This document shows, in pieces, positions 26,571 through 35,523 of a stretch of 64,000 nt of DNA (position 1 is the stretch's first letter; each line of letters starts with the position of its first letter). The notes beneath the pieces were generated by a model. It was not told the origin of the DNA. It was given only the letters and a program-made list of their open reading frames with translations, and made no database searches. The translations under genes were made by a program, and so were the position numbers. This DNA is from Mongoliitalea daihaiensis (GTDB lineage: Bacteria > Bacteroidota > Bacteroidia > Cytophagales > Cyclobacteriaceae), in the NCBI RefSeq assembly GCF_021596945.1, contig NZ_CP063779.1, forward strand, positions 3,260,001-3,324,000. Direction: 5' to 3'.

Positions 26571-27494
26571 TTAGCGGATTGGGTAGGTAACGCCTTCTTC
26601 ACTTAGAATAACTGAAGGAAAATGTTGCTTGGCTTCTTCCAATAAAGGTGTCAAATCTAGGTAACGGGTAGAATAATGTCCTAACATTAAATGATTTACA
26701 TTAGCTAATTGGGCAATCTTTCCTGCTTGAGCAGCGGTACTATGATAGGTATCTGCTGCTCTTTCTGCCTCTTCTTCACCAAAAGTAGCTTCATGATACA
26801 ATAAACTCACCCCCTCTATGTATTGTTTGATCGTTGGATCATAGATTGTATCCGAACAGTAGGCATAGGAACGTGCTTTTTTGACAGGATAAGTAAACTC
26901 CTTCACTGTATAGTTTTTATTGGTGACCTGATCTACATAATCTTTGCCTAATCTTAGAGTATTGATAGCTTCAAGAGGTAATTTTTGTTCTTGGAGTTTT
27001 TCTTTAATTAAATTACGGTAGGCAATTTTTTCATCAATTCTAAACCCTGTGCAAGGCAACCGATGCTGCAAAGGAAAACTATGGACTTTGAAGTTTTTTT
27101 CCTCTAAGATTAATTGTTCTTGAGAAGGATCTGTTTGAACAAAGCGCAAGGGAAAGTTGAGCTTACTATTGCTGTGCTTGAGCTGTACTGTGATGATTTC
27201 GTCCAGACCTGCAGGTCCGAAAACTGTTAAAAGTCGGGTGCGTTTGTTTAAATGAAAGCTGGAGATCAAACCCATCAACCCTAGGTAATGATCTCCATGC
27301 AAATGTGAGATGAAGATAAAATCAATTTTAGAGAACTTTAGCTTAAATTTTCTGAGTTGAATCTGCGTGGCTTCACCACAATCAAGTAATAACCCTGACT
27401 GTCCAATCATAATTAATTGGGCGGATTGATTCCGTCCATGGGCAGGAATTGCCGAATTGCTCCCTAAAACTGTTACATCAAATTCCAAAATCAA
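26571..27494 (-). CDS. rnz: Ribonuclease Z (tRNA 3' endonuclease)
   Basis: 307 residues, the usual short-form length. The zinc motif is SHLHGDHYLGL (His64, His66, Asp68, His69), followed by the long insert with HRLPCTGFRI (exosite region) and the late ligand motifs YCSDTIYDP, LYHEATF and HYSTRY. It cuts the 3' trailer from tRNA precursors that lack an encoded CCA, as the two tRNA-Glu genes in this window do. The start overlaps the STAS gene by 4 bp (ATGA), so translation is coupled. Confidence 0.95.
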   Translation of the reverse strand: MILEFDVTVLGSNSAIPAHGRNQSAQLIMIGQSGLLLDCGEATQIQLRKFKLKFSKIDFIFISHLHGDHYLGLMGLISSFHLNKRTRLLTVFGPAGLDEIITVQLKHSNSKLNFPLRFVQTDPSQEQLILEEKNFKVHSFPLQHRLPCTGFRIDEKIAYRNLIKEKLQEQKLPLEAINTLRLGKDYVDQVTNKNYTVKEFTYPVKKARSYAYCSDTIYDPTIKQYIEGVSLLYHEATFGEEEAERAADTYHSTAAQAGKIAQLANVNHLMLGHYSTRYLDLTPLLEEAKQHFPSVILSEEGVTYPIR

Positions 27495-27877
27495 TCTTCC
27501 TCTTCTTCTTCTTCGGTATCTACAGCGTCAATTTCATGAATAAATACAGCTTCAGCCGCTTCTTCCAAGGTGCTTACGATAGTAAAAACTTTATCGAGCA
27601 TAGAAATTTTTATCAATTTCATGACATGGTCCTGAGGATTTACCACTACAAAAATCCCCCCATTTCGACTGAATTCACGATTTCCGACTAACAAGGCCGA
27701 TAGACCGCTGGAATCTGCATATTTGACATTACTCATATCAATTACAAGGTTTTCGTAACCTTCGGCATGTACGGTCAACAGTTCTGACTTTAATTTTGGT
27801 GAAAGGATAGTATCCAACTTCTCTTCCATGGGAGTGAATACCACGTATTGCTCTTTTTTATCTACAGTGTATTTCAT
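27491..27877 (-). CDS. STAS-domain protein (anti-anti-sigma type)
   Basis: 128 residues. The STAS core is YENLVIDMSNVKYADSSGLSALL, with the conserved DSSG where SpoIIAA-type antagonists are phosphorylated. A run of acidic residues (TEEEEEED) forms the C-terminal tail. It would bind an anti-sigma or switch-kinase partner in the cytoplasm, but no such kinase is adjacent. It lies 7 bp downstream of purC and overlaps rnz by 4 bp. The purC-STAS-rnz order is unexplained functionally. The acidic tail may be an artefact-free feature of the family, as similar tails occur in Bacteroidota homologues; I am only moderately sure of that. Confidence 0.85.
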   Translation of the reverse strand: MKYTVDKKEQYVVFTPMEEKLDTILSPKLKSELLTVHAEGYENLVIDMSNVKYADSSGLSALLVGNREFSRNGGIFVVVNPQDHVMKLIKISMLDKVFTIVSTLEEAAEAVFIHEIDAVDTEEEEEED

Positions 27878-27884
27878 ACAATTC

Positions 27885-28838
27885 TTATTGTTGGTTTAAT
27901 TTTAGGATGTATTCTGTAACTACTTTTTCTATGTCTACTGCTAGGTTTTTGCTTGTGCTTTTGACAAAGGTGTCTCCAGTTATTTTTTCGAAAAGCTCAA
28001 TATACCGATCTGAAATTTCTTCTACAAATACTTGTGGGATTTCGGGGATGCTTTGGCCTTCTTTACCCTGAAAATCGTGAGCAATCAACCATTGCCTGAC
28101 AAACTCTTTAGATAACTGCTTTTGGGCTTCCCCTGTTTGCTGTCGCTCTTCATAACCTTCAGCGTAGAAATAACGGGAAGAATCAGGCGTGTGTATTTCA
28201 TCAATCAATAAAATTTCATCACCAAACTTACCAAACTCATACTTGGTATCCACTAAAATGAGGCCTTTTTCCCTTGCCATTGCAGTTCCTTTTTCAAAGA
28301 GGGCATGGGTATATTTTTCCAAGACGGCGTAATCCTCAGCACTGACGATGCCTTGAGCCAAAATTTGTTCTTTGGAAATATCTTCATCATGACCCTCAGA
28401 AGCCTTGGTTGTTGGGGTGATAATAGGCTGGGGGAGAGGGTCATTTTCTTTCAATCCTTCAGGAAGGAATACACCACAAATACTTCGCTTTCCTGCTTTG
28501 TATTCCCTTGCAGCGTGTCCTGCTAAATATCCACGGATGACCATTTCAACCTTAAATGGCTCGCATTTTTTTCCTATGGTTACTTGAGGATGAGGAACAT
28601 CTAAGACCCAATTAGGAACAATATCAGCTGTAGCGGATAAGAATTTGGCTGCAATTTGATTTAATACCTGACCTTTGAAAGGAATCGCTTTGGGGAGTAC
28701 AACATCGAAAGCTGAGATCCGATCACTGGCTATGACCACCAATAATTCCGGAAAATGATATACATCCCTGACCTTTCCTTTGTAAAAAGCAGTTTGCCCG
28801 GGGAACTGAAAAGCTGTTTCTTTGATCGCTTGATTCAT
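27885..28838 (-). CDS. purC: SAICAR synthase (phosphoribosylaminoimidazolesuccinocarboxamide synthase)
   Basis: 317 residues from the ATG at 28838; an upstream in-frame ATG at 28856 exists. Visible blocks are [67 protein letters not shown] and [14 protein letters not shown] with [13 protein letters not shown]. It joins CAIR and aspartate using ATP in purine synthesis. The downstream start is preferred because a perfect -7 hexamer-type element (TATTTTTG, minus strand 28863-28856) would give a transcript starting near 28849, inside the longer reading. It is the first gene of the purC-STAS-rnz-yhhQ run. Confidence 0.95.
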   Translation of the reverse strand: MNQAIKETAFQFPGQTAFYKGKVRDVYHFPELLVVIASDRISAFDVVLPKAIPFKGQVLNQIAAKFLSATADIVPNWVLDVPHPQVTIGKKCEPFKVEMVIRGYLAGHAAREYKAGKRSICGVFLPEGLKENDPLPQPIITPTTKASEGHDEDISKEQILAQGIVSAEDYAVLEKYTHALFEKGTAMAREKGLILVDTKYEFGKFGDEILLIDEIHTPDSSRYFYAEGYEERQQTGEAQKQLSKEFVRQWLIAHDFQGKEGQSIPEIPQVFVEEISDRYIELFEKITGDTFVKSTSKNLAVDIEKVVTEYILKLNQQ

Positions 28839-28855
28839 GATTGGATGAGTTCTCA

Positions 28856-28863
28856 CAAAAATA
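28856..28863 (-). promoter_or_regulatory. Possible -7 element of purC
   Basis: TATTTTTG on the minus strand (28863 to 28856) matches TAnnTTTG fully. No TTG is present at the expected -33 spacing, so confidence is limited. Confidence 0.4.
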
Positions 28864-28877
28864 ATAAAAGTATTGAT

Positions 28878-29981
28878 TTAATTCTCGATGTCTTTACTTC
28901 CAATCAGCCTTCCGTTCTTAAAATATCGTTCCATTAAGAGTTCTCCAGTTTCGTTGAATACCTGTTGAGTTCCTTCAAGCCTTCCTCTACTGTAGGGCCA
29001 AGTTTCTTTTACCTGCCCATTAAGATGATACACTTTGGATAAGCCATCCTCTAGACCATTTCGATAAAAAACCTCTTTTAAAAGTTCTCCACTTGGGTAA
29101 TATTCCATTGCGATTGCTGGTTGACCATTTTTATTGTAACTGATTTTCTCCGTTATTTTCCCTGTTTCGTCATAGAGGACTCGCTCATTTTTTGGCAGTC
29201 CTTTGGTGTAGGAAGCAGATTCTGCTAATACTCCGTTTGGGTGATAGGTTAGAAAATCACCCGCAGGGTCTCCATTTTTATAGCTGCCTTTTCGAAAGAG
29301 CTGCCCATTTTCAAAATAGCTAAGGATAGGGCCGTGCTGGTATCCATTTTTGTAAAAAAAGCGTGATTTTAGTTTGCCATTTGGATAAAAACTTGATTGT
29401 TCTCCATGGATGATCCCACTTTTGTAATGTGTATAGGACTGTACAGTGCCATCTGGATAAAATTCTTCTTTTTTACCGTCAATTAAGCCATTTTTATACA
29501 GGATTTTTTCAAGAAGCTGTTCATTTTCATCATACTCAAAAGAGTATCCATTCGGTCTGTCTTGGCTAAATGTAGCTCGCCTTTTCACTGACCCATCTTC
29601 ATAGAAGGTGATTACTTCGCCTTCAATTTTATTAGACACATAGGTGAGTTTTTGAGAAATAGTACCATTTTCAAAATAAGAAGTAGAAATACCTTGCTTG
29701 ACATTGTCGACGTATGTCGTGATTCTGAGTGTATCTGTAGTACCGGGGTAAAAATCCACAAAAACACCCTGCTTTTGTCCTCCTTTTAAGGTTCCAGTGA
29801 CAGCAAGACCACCGTCTTCATAATAAAGACGGTAGTCTCCTTCTGCCACACCATTGATGTTCGTATACACCTCTTTTACTTTCAGTTGTTGTTCATCGTA
29901 AAAAGTACGAATACGCTCTTGATTTTGTGCTTGAGCGGTAAAAACAACGGTTACTAAAAAGTATACAATGAATTTTTTCAA
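28878..29981 (-). CDS. Exported YwqK/MORN_2 repeat protein
   Basis: 367 residues. The signal peptide MKKFIVYFLVTVVFTAQAQ is followed by about fourteen tandem repeats of roughly 23 residues with the pattern 'YxNGxLxxxxxYKNGxxxG' (SYFENGQLFRKGSYKNGDPAG; TYHPNGVLAESASY). These are MORN_2 repeats, often labelled 'YwqK family antitoxin' in databases, a name inherited from one Bacillus locus and not evidence for a toxin system. A long beta-meander on the cell surface or in the periplasm is expected. No toxin partner is adjacent. It lies 17 bp after the thiolase gene and 39 bp before purC. Confidence 0.82.
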   Translation of the reverse strand: MKKFIVYFLVTVVFTAQAQNQERIRTFYDEQQLKVKEVYTNINGVAEGDYRLYYEDGGLAVTGTLKGGQKQGVFVDFYPGTTDTLRITTYVDNVKQGISTSYFENGTISQKLTYVSNKIEGEVITFYEDGSVKRRATFSQDRPNGYSFEYDENEQLLEKILYKNGLIDGKKEEFYPDGTVQSYTHYKSGIIHGEQSSFYPNGKLKSRFFYKNGYQHGPILSYFENGQLFRKGSYKNGDPAGDFLTYHPNGVLAESASYTKGLPKNERVLYDETGKITEKISYNKNGQPAIAMEYYPSGELLKEVFYRNGLEDGLSKVYHLNGQVKETWPYSRGRLEGTQQVFNETGELLMERYFKNGRLIGSKDIEN

Positions 29982-29998
29982 GGTGATACAGTTATGAA

Positions 29999-31177
29999 TT
30001 AAATTTTCTCTATAACGATAGCTGATGCACCACCACCTCCATTACAGATACCTGCAACACCGATTTTAGCATTTTTTTGATGCAATACGCTGTTGAGGGT
30101 GGCAATGATTCTTGCTCCGGAAGCACCGAGTGGATGACCGAGGGAAACTGCACCACCATATATATTGAGGCGATCTGCTGATAAATTCAGTTCTTTTTGA
30201 TTAGCTAAGGCTACTGCAGAGAAAGCTTCATTGATTTCGTAATAGTCTACATCAGCTTCTGTGATGCCTGCATTTTTGATTGCTTTAGGAATAGCCAAAG
30301 CAGGTGCTGTCGTAAACCATAGGGGGTCCTGTGCGGCATCTGCAAAACCTCTGATTTTTGCGATTGGTGTTAAACCTAACTCCTCTACTTTTTCTTTAGA
30401 CGCTAAAATCAATGCAGAAGCTCCATCGTTCATGGTAGAGGCATTTGCTGCCGTGACTGTACCGTCTTTTTCAAAAACAGGTCGAAGTCCTGGAATTTTG
30501 TCAAACATGACATTTTTGTACTCCTCATCTTCGTCTATGACGATTGTTTCACCTTTTCTTCCTTTAAATTCTACCGGTACAACTTCGTCTTTGAAAGCAC
30601 CAGTTTTCCAAGCTTCGGCTGCACGGGTGTAAGATTGAATAGCATAGGCATCCTGTTCTTCACGGGAGATGTTCATTTCGCGTGCAGTGTTATCTGCACA
30701 ATTACCCATTGGGAATTTATAATAAACCTCAAAAAGACCATCCTTCACCAATCCATCAACAAATTCAGCATTTCCGTATTTGTATCCAAAGCGCGCTTTT
30801 GGTACATAATACGGTACATTGGACATGGATTCCATGCCGCCGGCTACAACCAAATCATTTTGTCCAGTCATGATGGATTGAGCAGCAAACATTACTGCTT
30901 TCATACCAGAGGAACATACTTTATTTACTGTGGTACATGGCACATTGTAACCGATTCCAGCACCAATTGCGGCCTGTCTTGCGGGTGCTTGACCTAAGTT
31001 AGCAGAAATCACGTTTCCCATGATCACTTCTTCCACTTCTTTAGGGTCTACACCGGCTTTCGCTAAAGCTCCTTTGATTGCAAAGCTTCCGAGTTCAATA
31101 GCTGTAAGACCACTTAATTTGCCACCAAAACTACCTAGGGGAGTTCTTACGGCAGCTACTATAAATACTTCTTTCAT
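29999..31177 (-). CDS. Acetyl-CoA C-acetyltransferase (thiolase)
   Basis: 392 residues, the standard thiolase length. Catalytic Cys88 is in TVNKVCSSGMKA, with YYEINEAFSAVALA (His-Asn motif region), GGAVSLGHPLGASGAR (His) and the C-terminal Cys in GICNGGGGASA. It condenses two acetyl-CoA to acetoacetyl-CoA, or the reverse in fatty-acid and acetoacetate breakdown (AtoB/PhaA class). It is in an apparent run between batC and the YwqK repeat gene, unrelated in known function. With the glyoxylate genes further on it could feed acetyl-CoA metabolism, but there is no direct linkage. Confidence 0.95.
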   Translation of the reverse strand: MKEVFIVAAVRTPLGSFGGKLSGLTAIELGSFAIKGALAKAGVDPKEVEEVIMGNVISANLGQAPARQAAIGAGIGYNVPCTTVNKVCSSGMKAVMFAAQSIMTGQNDLVVAGGMESMSNVPYYVPKARFGYKYGNAEFVDGLVKDGLFEVYYKFPMGNCADNTAREMNISREEQDAYAIQSYTRAAEAWKTGAFKDEVVPVEFKGRKGETIVIDEDEEYKNVMFDKIPGLRPVFEKDGTVTAANASTMNDGASALILASKEKVEELGLTPIAKIRGFADAAQDPLWFTTAPALAIPKAIKNAGITEADVDYYEINEAFSAVALANQKELNLSADRLNIYGGAVSLGHPLGASGARIIATLNSVLHQKNAKIGVAGICNGGGGASAIVIEKI

Positions 31178-31211
31178 TGGGTTTATATTTATCAGTTGTA
31201 CGATTATTAAA

Positions 31212-32057
31212 TTACCACTCAGGCAAGCCTTTAGTGGGACGCTGAGTAGGTTTTTTTCTATTTTGTTGAATGAAGCGTAATTCCCCCGCGTTCATTGCTT
31301 CCAAGATTTGTGCGGCCTGCTCGGGGGTAAGATTCATCTCCTGCAAACGCTCCCTCATTTTCTCCATTGCTTTTTCACGATCGCTTAGATCGCTTTCTAA
31401 ATCCGAAGCTTCATCTGAATCCCGTTCTTCTTGGGATTTATCTCCTGATTTATCATCCTTCTTTTCTGATTCCGAAGCTTCATCTTCCTCACTCTTTTCA
31501 TCACCTTCTCCATCTTTGCTTTCTTTAGAGTCCTTTTGCTGGTCCTGATCTTCCTGATCCTGGTTTTCGTCTTGATTTTCCTGATCATCACCTTCTGAAT
31601 CATCCTGATCTTCTTGATCTGGATTCTCTTCCAACCAACGGCTTAGCAATTCATAATTGTACCGTGCTTCTTCATTTCGGGGTTCTTTGATTAAGGCAAA
31701 TTTGAATGATTCCAAAGCTTCCTTATATTTTTTCTGAGCAGCTTGAATGACTCCAACCTGATTGGAGGCAAAGGATGCCAAGCCCTTATCTGCGTCGCTA
31801 AATAAACTTGAATAGCTGCGCTGTGCTTCTTCTAATTGATTGTTGTAGTGATAACTGAGGGCCAAGTTGAAGGTGAGGTTGCTATCCGTAATCTTAAAAT
31901 CTGAACCAAGTAGTAGATGTTTTTCAACTGAGCTTTCATAGTCTGCTTTCGCATAGGAATTACTAGCATCTCGGATAGCAGCATTTTTTCTCCCGATCTC
32001 CGTCCAAGAATTTGGGAAGAAAAGTAAGAATAACCAGATCAAACGAATTAACAGCAT
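31212..32057 (-). CDS. BatC-like TPR protein with acidic repeat region
   Basis: 281 residues. A hydrophobic N-terminus is followed by TPR-like helices (KADYESSVEKHLLLGSDF; AQKKYKEALESFKFALIKEPRNEEARYNYELL, about residues 30-135). A strongly acidic, low-complexity stretch (about 140-225, E/D/Q/S/K) follows, then a helical segment (REKAMEKMRERLQEMNLTPEQAAQILEAM) and a basic tail. This composition is typical of BatC proteins of the Bacteroides aerotolerance operon, which act with BatA, BatB and BatD at the membrane. It begins 3 bp after batB. batA and batD are not adjacent. Confidence 0.8.
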   Translation of the reverse strand: MLLIRLIWLFLLFFPNSWTEIGRKNAAIRDASNSYAKADYESSVEKHLLLGSDFKITDSNLTFNLALSYHYNNQLEEAQRSYSSLFSDADKGLASFASNQVGVIQAAQKKYKEALESFKFALIKEPRNEEARYNYELLSRWLEENPDQEDQDDSEGDDQENQDENQDQEDQDQQKDSKESKDGEGDEKSEEDEASESEKKDDKSGDKSQEERDSDEASDLESDLSDREKAMEKMRERLQEMNLTPEQAAQILEAMNAGELRFIQQNRKKPTQRPTKGLPEW

Positions 32058-32060
32058 GGA

Positions 32061-33026
32061 TTATAATTTTATGGTTCGAACAGGTAGGATCATGTCAAAT
32101 ATGGCAAGTGCAAGTGCAGCCAACAAAAAATAGAAGAATTTATTGGCAGATGCTTCGATCATTCTTGATCCCATCAAAGTTCCTTCTTGTCGCTCGATGG
32201 CAGCAATTAAGTTTGGGATTTCTTGGGCTTCATCGCTCAATTCAAAGTACTCACCATCGGTTTGGCTAGCGATCAACTTTAAATTGTTGTTTTCCAAACG
32301 TGTGATAGCAGGCTGATTGGTTTTTGAATCGATAATTACGGAATTACCTCTTGGAATGGTACTTCCTTGACTCGTTCCTACACCCAAGGTAAAAACTTTT
32401 ATTCCTTGATTGGACATTTGGGAAGTAATATCACGAAAGTTGTCAGCAAAGTCCTCTCCGTCTGAAATGAAGATAACGGATTTTGATTTGATTTCCTGAC
32501 TTTCCTCTGCTTCGAATTTGCTCAGTGCCATAGCCAAAGGCGCACTTAAATCTGTTCCTTGATTTGGCACAAGTCCAGTATTTAACCCATCAATGTGCAA
32601 CTGTAATACGTTTTGGTCAAATGTCAACGGGCATTGAATAAATGCTTCTGATGAAAAAATAATCAAACCAATCCGGTCACCTGAAAATGTTTTAACCAAA
32701 TTTTTCAACTCAAATTTGGTTCGTTGCAAGCGGCTAGGACCGATGTCGGTTGCATTCATCGATTGAGATAAATCGATAGCTATGAAAATATCTTTTCCCT
32801 CTTCTTTAATCTCTTTAAGGGAAGTTCCTATGGATGGACCTGCCATTGCGATCAAAAACAAGATGAAATAGGCTGTTCTTAAAAACAATTTGATAAACAG
32901 TCTATGTCTGCTTACTTTTAGTTTCTGATTAATTCTATAAAATCTATATAAGTAGCCCAAGTAAAGCAGCCCAAAAGCAATGGCTAGCCACGTGTACATC
33001 GAAATATCAGGATATGCCCAAATCAT
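32061..33026 (-). CDS. BatB-like VWA-domain membrane protein
   Basis: 321 residues. Membrane helices lie at about 9-27 and 48-66 and at the C-terminus (about 297-315). Between them is a von Willebrand factor A domain with MIDAS motif FIAIDLSQSMNATD (DxSxS, near residue 85-95), GTDLSAPLAMAL (Thr) and ISDGEDFADN (Asp). This is the BatA/BatB family of aerotolerance proteins; helix placement around the VWA domain fits BatB. It is the first gene of a minus-strand run and diverges from the TonB receptor at 33144. The usual upstream moxR/DUF58/batA genes are absent here, so the operon is either split or reduced. Confidence 0.85.
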   Translation of the reverse strand: MIWAYPDISMYTWLAIAFGLLYLGYLYRFYRINQKLKVSRHRLFIKLFLRTAYFILFLIAMAGPSIGTSLKEIKEEGKDIFIAIDLSQSMNATDIGPSRLQRTKFELKNLVKTFSGDRIGLIIFSSEAFIQCPLTFDQNVLQLHIDGLNTGLVPNQGTDLSAPLAMALSKFEAEESQEIKSKSVIFISDGEDFADNFRDITSQMSNQGIKVFTLGVGTSQGSTIPRGNSVIIDSKTNQPAITRLENNNLKLIASQTDGEYFELSDEAQEIPNLIAAIERQEGTLMGSRMIEASANKFFYFLLAALALAIFDMILPVRTIKL

Positions 33027-33143
33027 GGCCTGAAATTACTAATTATCGAGCAAAAGAAAAGTAATTGAAGTTTAATCATAGAATTTTTAACAGTTAGCGG
33101 AAAATATACGTTATTGAGTTGAATTTCATAGAACCGATTAGTT

Positions 33144-35522
33144 TTGTTAAGACTGAGCTTTATAATACTATTTTTACTCCCCATTGTCTTACGTGCACAA
33201 GAGACAAGAGTTTTGGAGGGGTATGTTTTTGAGTTGCCTTTAGAATCTTCTTTGCTAGGAGCAAATATTTATTGGCAGTCCAATCCTCAAAGTGGAGTGG
33301 TGTCTGATATTGATGGAAAATTTAGCATTCCAGTAATCTCTTTACCTGCTACTTTAGTAATTTCATTTGTAGGCTTTGAAACTGCTAGTAGACAAATAAC
33401 GGCCAAAGATGTAACAAATTCTGTCCGTTTTTTCTTAAAGCCCGAAGATCTTTCTTTACAGGAAATTATTGTACGTGAACGAATTCCGGATCAAAATGTC
33501 CGTGGATTGGATTTAGGAAAGTCTTCTGTCCCCATCGAAACGATCAAAAATATACCAGCCTTGTTTGGGGAAGTAGATTTATTGCGAAGTTTACAATTAT
33601 TACCGGGAGTACAGACAGCAGGAGAAGGCACTACCGGTCTTTTTGTGAGAGGAGGTTCTGCCGATCAAAATTTAGTTCAATTAGATGGAGCGCCGATTTA
33701 CAATCCCTCTCATTTTTTTGGTTTTTTTTCTGTATTTAATCCTGATGCACTTTCGGGAGTGGACTTCTATAAAGGGAATATCCCAGCCAATTTGGGAGGG
33801 AGAATTTCCTCTGTTATTGACATTGGCTTGAAAGAAGGTAATTATCAAAAATTGAAAGGTGAAGGTGGTATTGGTACTATCAGTTCGCGCTTGACTGTGG
33901 ATGGCCCTTTGTTTTCAGATAAATCATCTTTTGTATTATCAGGTAGGAGGACTTATGCAGATGTTTTTCTCAGGTTGTCTGGAGATGAAAATATTCGGAA
34001 TAATTCTTTATATTTTTATGATTTGAGTGGAAAGTTTGCCTTTAAACTTGGAGAAAAAGATAAATTGACAGTTTCCAGTTACTATGGTTCTGATTTTTTG
34101 GGTATTTCTGCACAGTTTGGATTTGGATGGGATAACTGGATTAGCTCTGTAAACTGGAACAGAATCATTCGGGATGATTTCTTTTTGGATGTCAATGCCT
34201 ATCACAGTTATTATAAGTATCAGGTTAACTTTGAAGATCCCGATTCTGGATTTTTGTGGGACAATGTATTGGAGGAGACAGGGTTGAAAGCTTCATGGAC
34301 CTGGTTACCGAATGAAAAGACAACGTTGATTTGGGGGTTTCATTCTCAATTATACCGATTTGCTCCTGTTTCTTTGAGGCCAGAACCGGGATCTGTGATT
34401 GAGCCAATAGCCACCAATCCTCGCAATGGCTTACAGAATAATTTTTTTGTAAATTACAGTAAGGAACTCAGTAATCGTATCTCGGTAGAAGCGGGAATAC
34501 GTGTCAATACTTACAATCAAATCGGAAGAGGAGTACAATACATCTATGAAAATGATATTCCTGCACCTGAATCAGCTATTTTGGATACAATTAGATTTGG
34601 GAATTTTGAGCATATGAAGTTTTTTTCAGGCTTAGAGCCTCGCTTGGCTGTTCGTTATTTGATTGACGATATGACATCCTTAAAAGCTTCATACAATCGA
34701 ACCAATCAATATATTCAAGTCGCAAGCAACTCCTCCGCTGGTTTACCATTGGATCGCTGGATTCCGGCTGGTTTTTATATTCCGCCTATTGTAGGGGATC
34801 AATTTTCATTGGGAATATTTCGCAATTTACAAAACAACGCCTGGGAACTATCATTGGAAGGTTATTATAAAAACTTTCAAAATATCATTGATTTGCGTCA
34901 AGGAGCCTCCATTATTTTTACGGACAATGTAGAGACTGAAATTCTTGCAGGAAGAGGATATGCGTACGGAGCTGAGTTTCTTTTGAAAAAAAATGTGGGA
35001 AAAACAACTGGTTGGTTTTCTTATACTTACTCTCGAACATGGAGAGTCATTGAGGGGATTAGTGAAAACCTTCCTTTCAATCCTCGTTTTGATAGACCTC
35101 ATGACCTCGCATTGGTCGTCAATCATCAGTTTGATAAACGTTGGTCTGCAGCTTTAACATTTATCTATACAACAGGGCAAGCGGTAACCTTCCCGATTGG
35201 AACCTATCAGGTGGATAATCAGCGTCTGCCTTTGTATGGACCTTTGAGAAATGAAGATAGGTTTCCGGATTATCACCGGATGGATGCCTCTGTAACTTGG
35301 AAAAACCGAGATCAGGGGAAGAAATGGAGAGGGAGTTGGAACCTCAGTATATATAATTTGTATGGAAGAAAAAATCCATTCTCTTATCAGTTTACTGAAA
35401 TCTTGAATGATGATATTCGGTTTGATCCAAGTATGGGTTCTGTGACTTCCCGTAGACCAGGGGTCGTGATGACCTATCTGTTTACATTCTTACCAGCTTT
35501 GACTTATAATTTTGAATTTTGA
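33144..35522 (+). CDS. TonB-dependent outer-membrane receptor
   Basis: 792 residues. TTG is the only plausible start: it opens the signal peptide (LRLSFIILFLLPIVLRAQ) and an in-frame stop lies 15 bp upstream. A carboxypeptidase-like beta-sandwich domain follows (about 22-110: LEGYVFELPLESSLLGANIY..., DGKFSIPV). Then come a plug domain (EVDLLRSLQLLPGVQTAGEGTTGLFVRGGSADQNLVQLDG) and a beta-barrel ending in aromatic residue F (TYNFEF). It imports an unknown ligand with TonB/ExbB. It overlaps the next gene and pairs with the DUF4249 lipoprotein, a common Bacteroidota combination distinct from SusC/SusD. Confidence 0.92.
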   Translation: MLRLSFIILFLLPIVLRAQETRVLEGYVFELPLESSLLGANIYWQSNPQSGVVSDIDGKFSIPVISLPATLVISFVGFETASRQITAKDVTNSVRFFLKPEDLSLQEIIVRERIPDQNVRGLDLGKSSVPIETIKNIPALFGEVDLLRSLQLLPGVQTAGEGTTGLFVRGGSADQNLVQLDGAPIYNPSHFFGFFSVFNPDALSGVDFYKGNIPANLGGRISSVIDIGLKEGNYQKLKGEGGIGTISSRLTVDGPLFSDKSSFVLSGRRTYADVFLRLSGDENIRNNSLYFYDLSGKFAFKLGEKDKLTVSSYYGSDFLGISAQFGFGWDNWISSVNWNRIIRDDFFLDVNAYHSYYKYQVNFEDPDSGFLWDNVLEETGLKASWTWLPNEKTTLIWGFHSQLYRFAPVSLRPEPGSVIEPIATNPRNGLQNNFFVNYSKELSNRISVEAGIRVNTYNQIGRGVQYIYENDIPAPESAILDTIRFGNFEHMKFFSGLEPRLAVRYLIDDMTSLKASYNRTNQYIQVASNSSAGLPLDRWIPAGFYIPPIVGDQFSLGIFRNLQNNAWELSLEGYYKNFQNIIDLRQGASIIFTDNVETEILAGRGYAYGAEFLLKKNVGKTTGWFSYTYSRTWRVIEGISENLPFNPRFDRPHDLALVVNHQFDKRWSAALTFIYTTGQAVTFPIGTYQVDNQRLPLYGPLRNEDRFPDYHRMDASVTWKNRDQGKKWRGSWNLSIYNLYGRKNPFSYQFTEILNDDIRFDPSMGSVTSRRPGVVMTYLFTFLPALTYNFEF

Positions 35523-35523
35523 T

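Noticed and set aside
28878-29981. 'YwqK antitoxin' reading as a toxin-antitoxin system
   Set aside because: Only MORN_2 repeats and a signal peptide are visible; no toxin gene is adjacent.
31397-31603. Minus-strand frame rich in Lys/Arg inside the BatC-like gene
   Set aside because: It is an alternative reading of the acidic low-complexity region, without a start context or family match.
33139-33146. TAGTTTTG, a full -7 match just before the TonB receptor
   Set aside because: It overlaps the TTG start codon, so a transcript from it would lack the start; no later start keeps the signal peptide.
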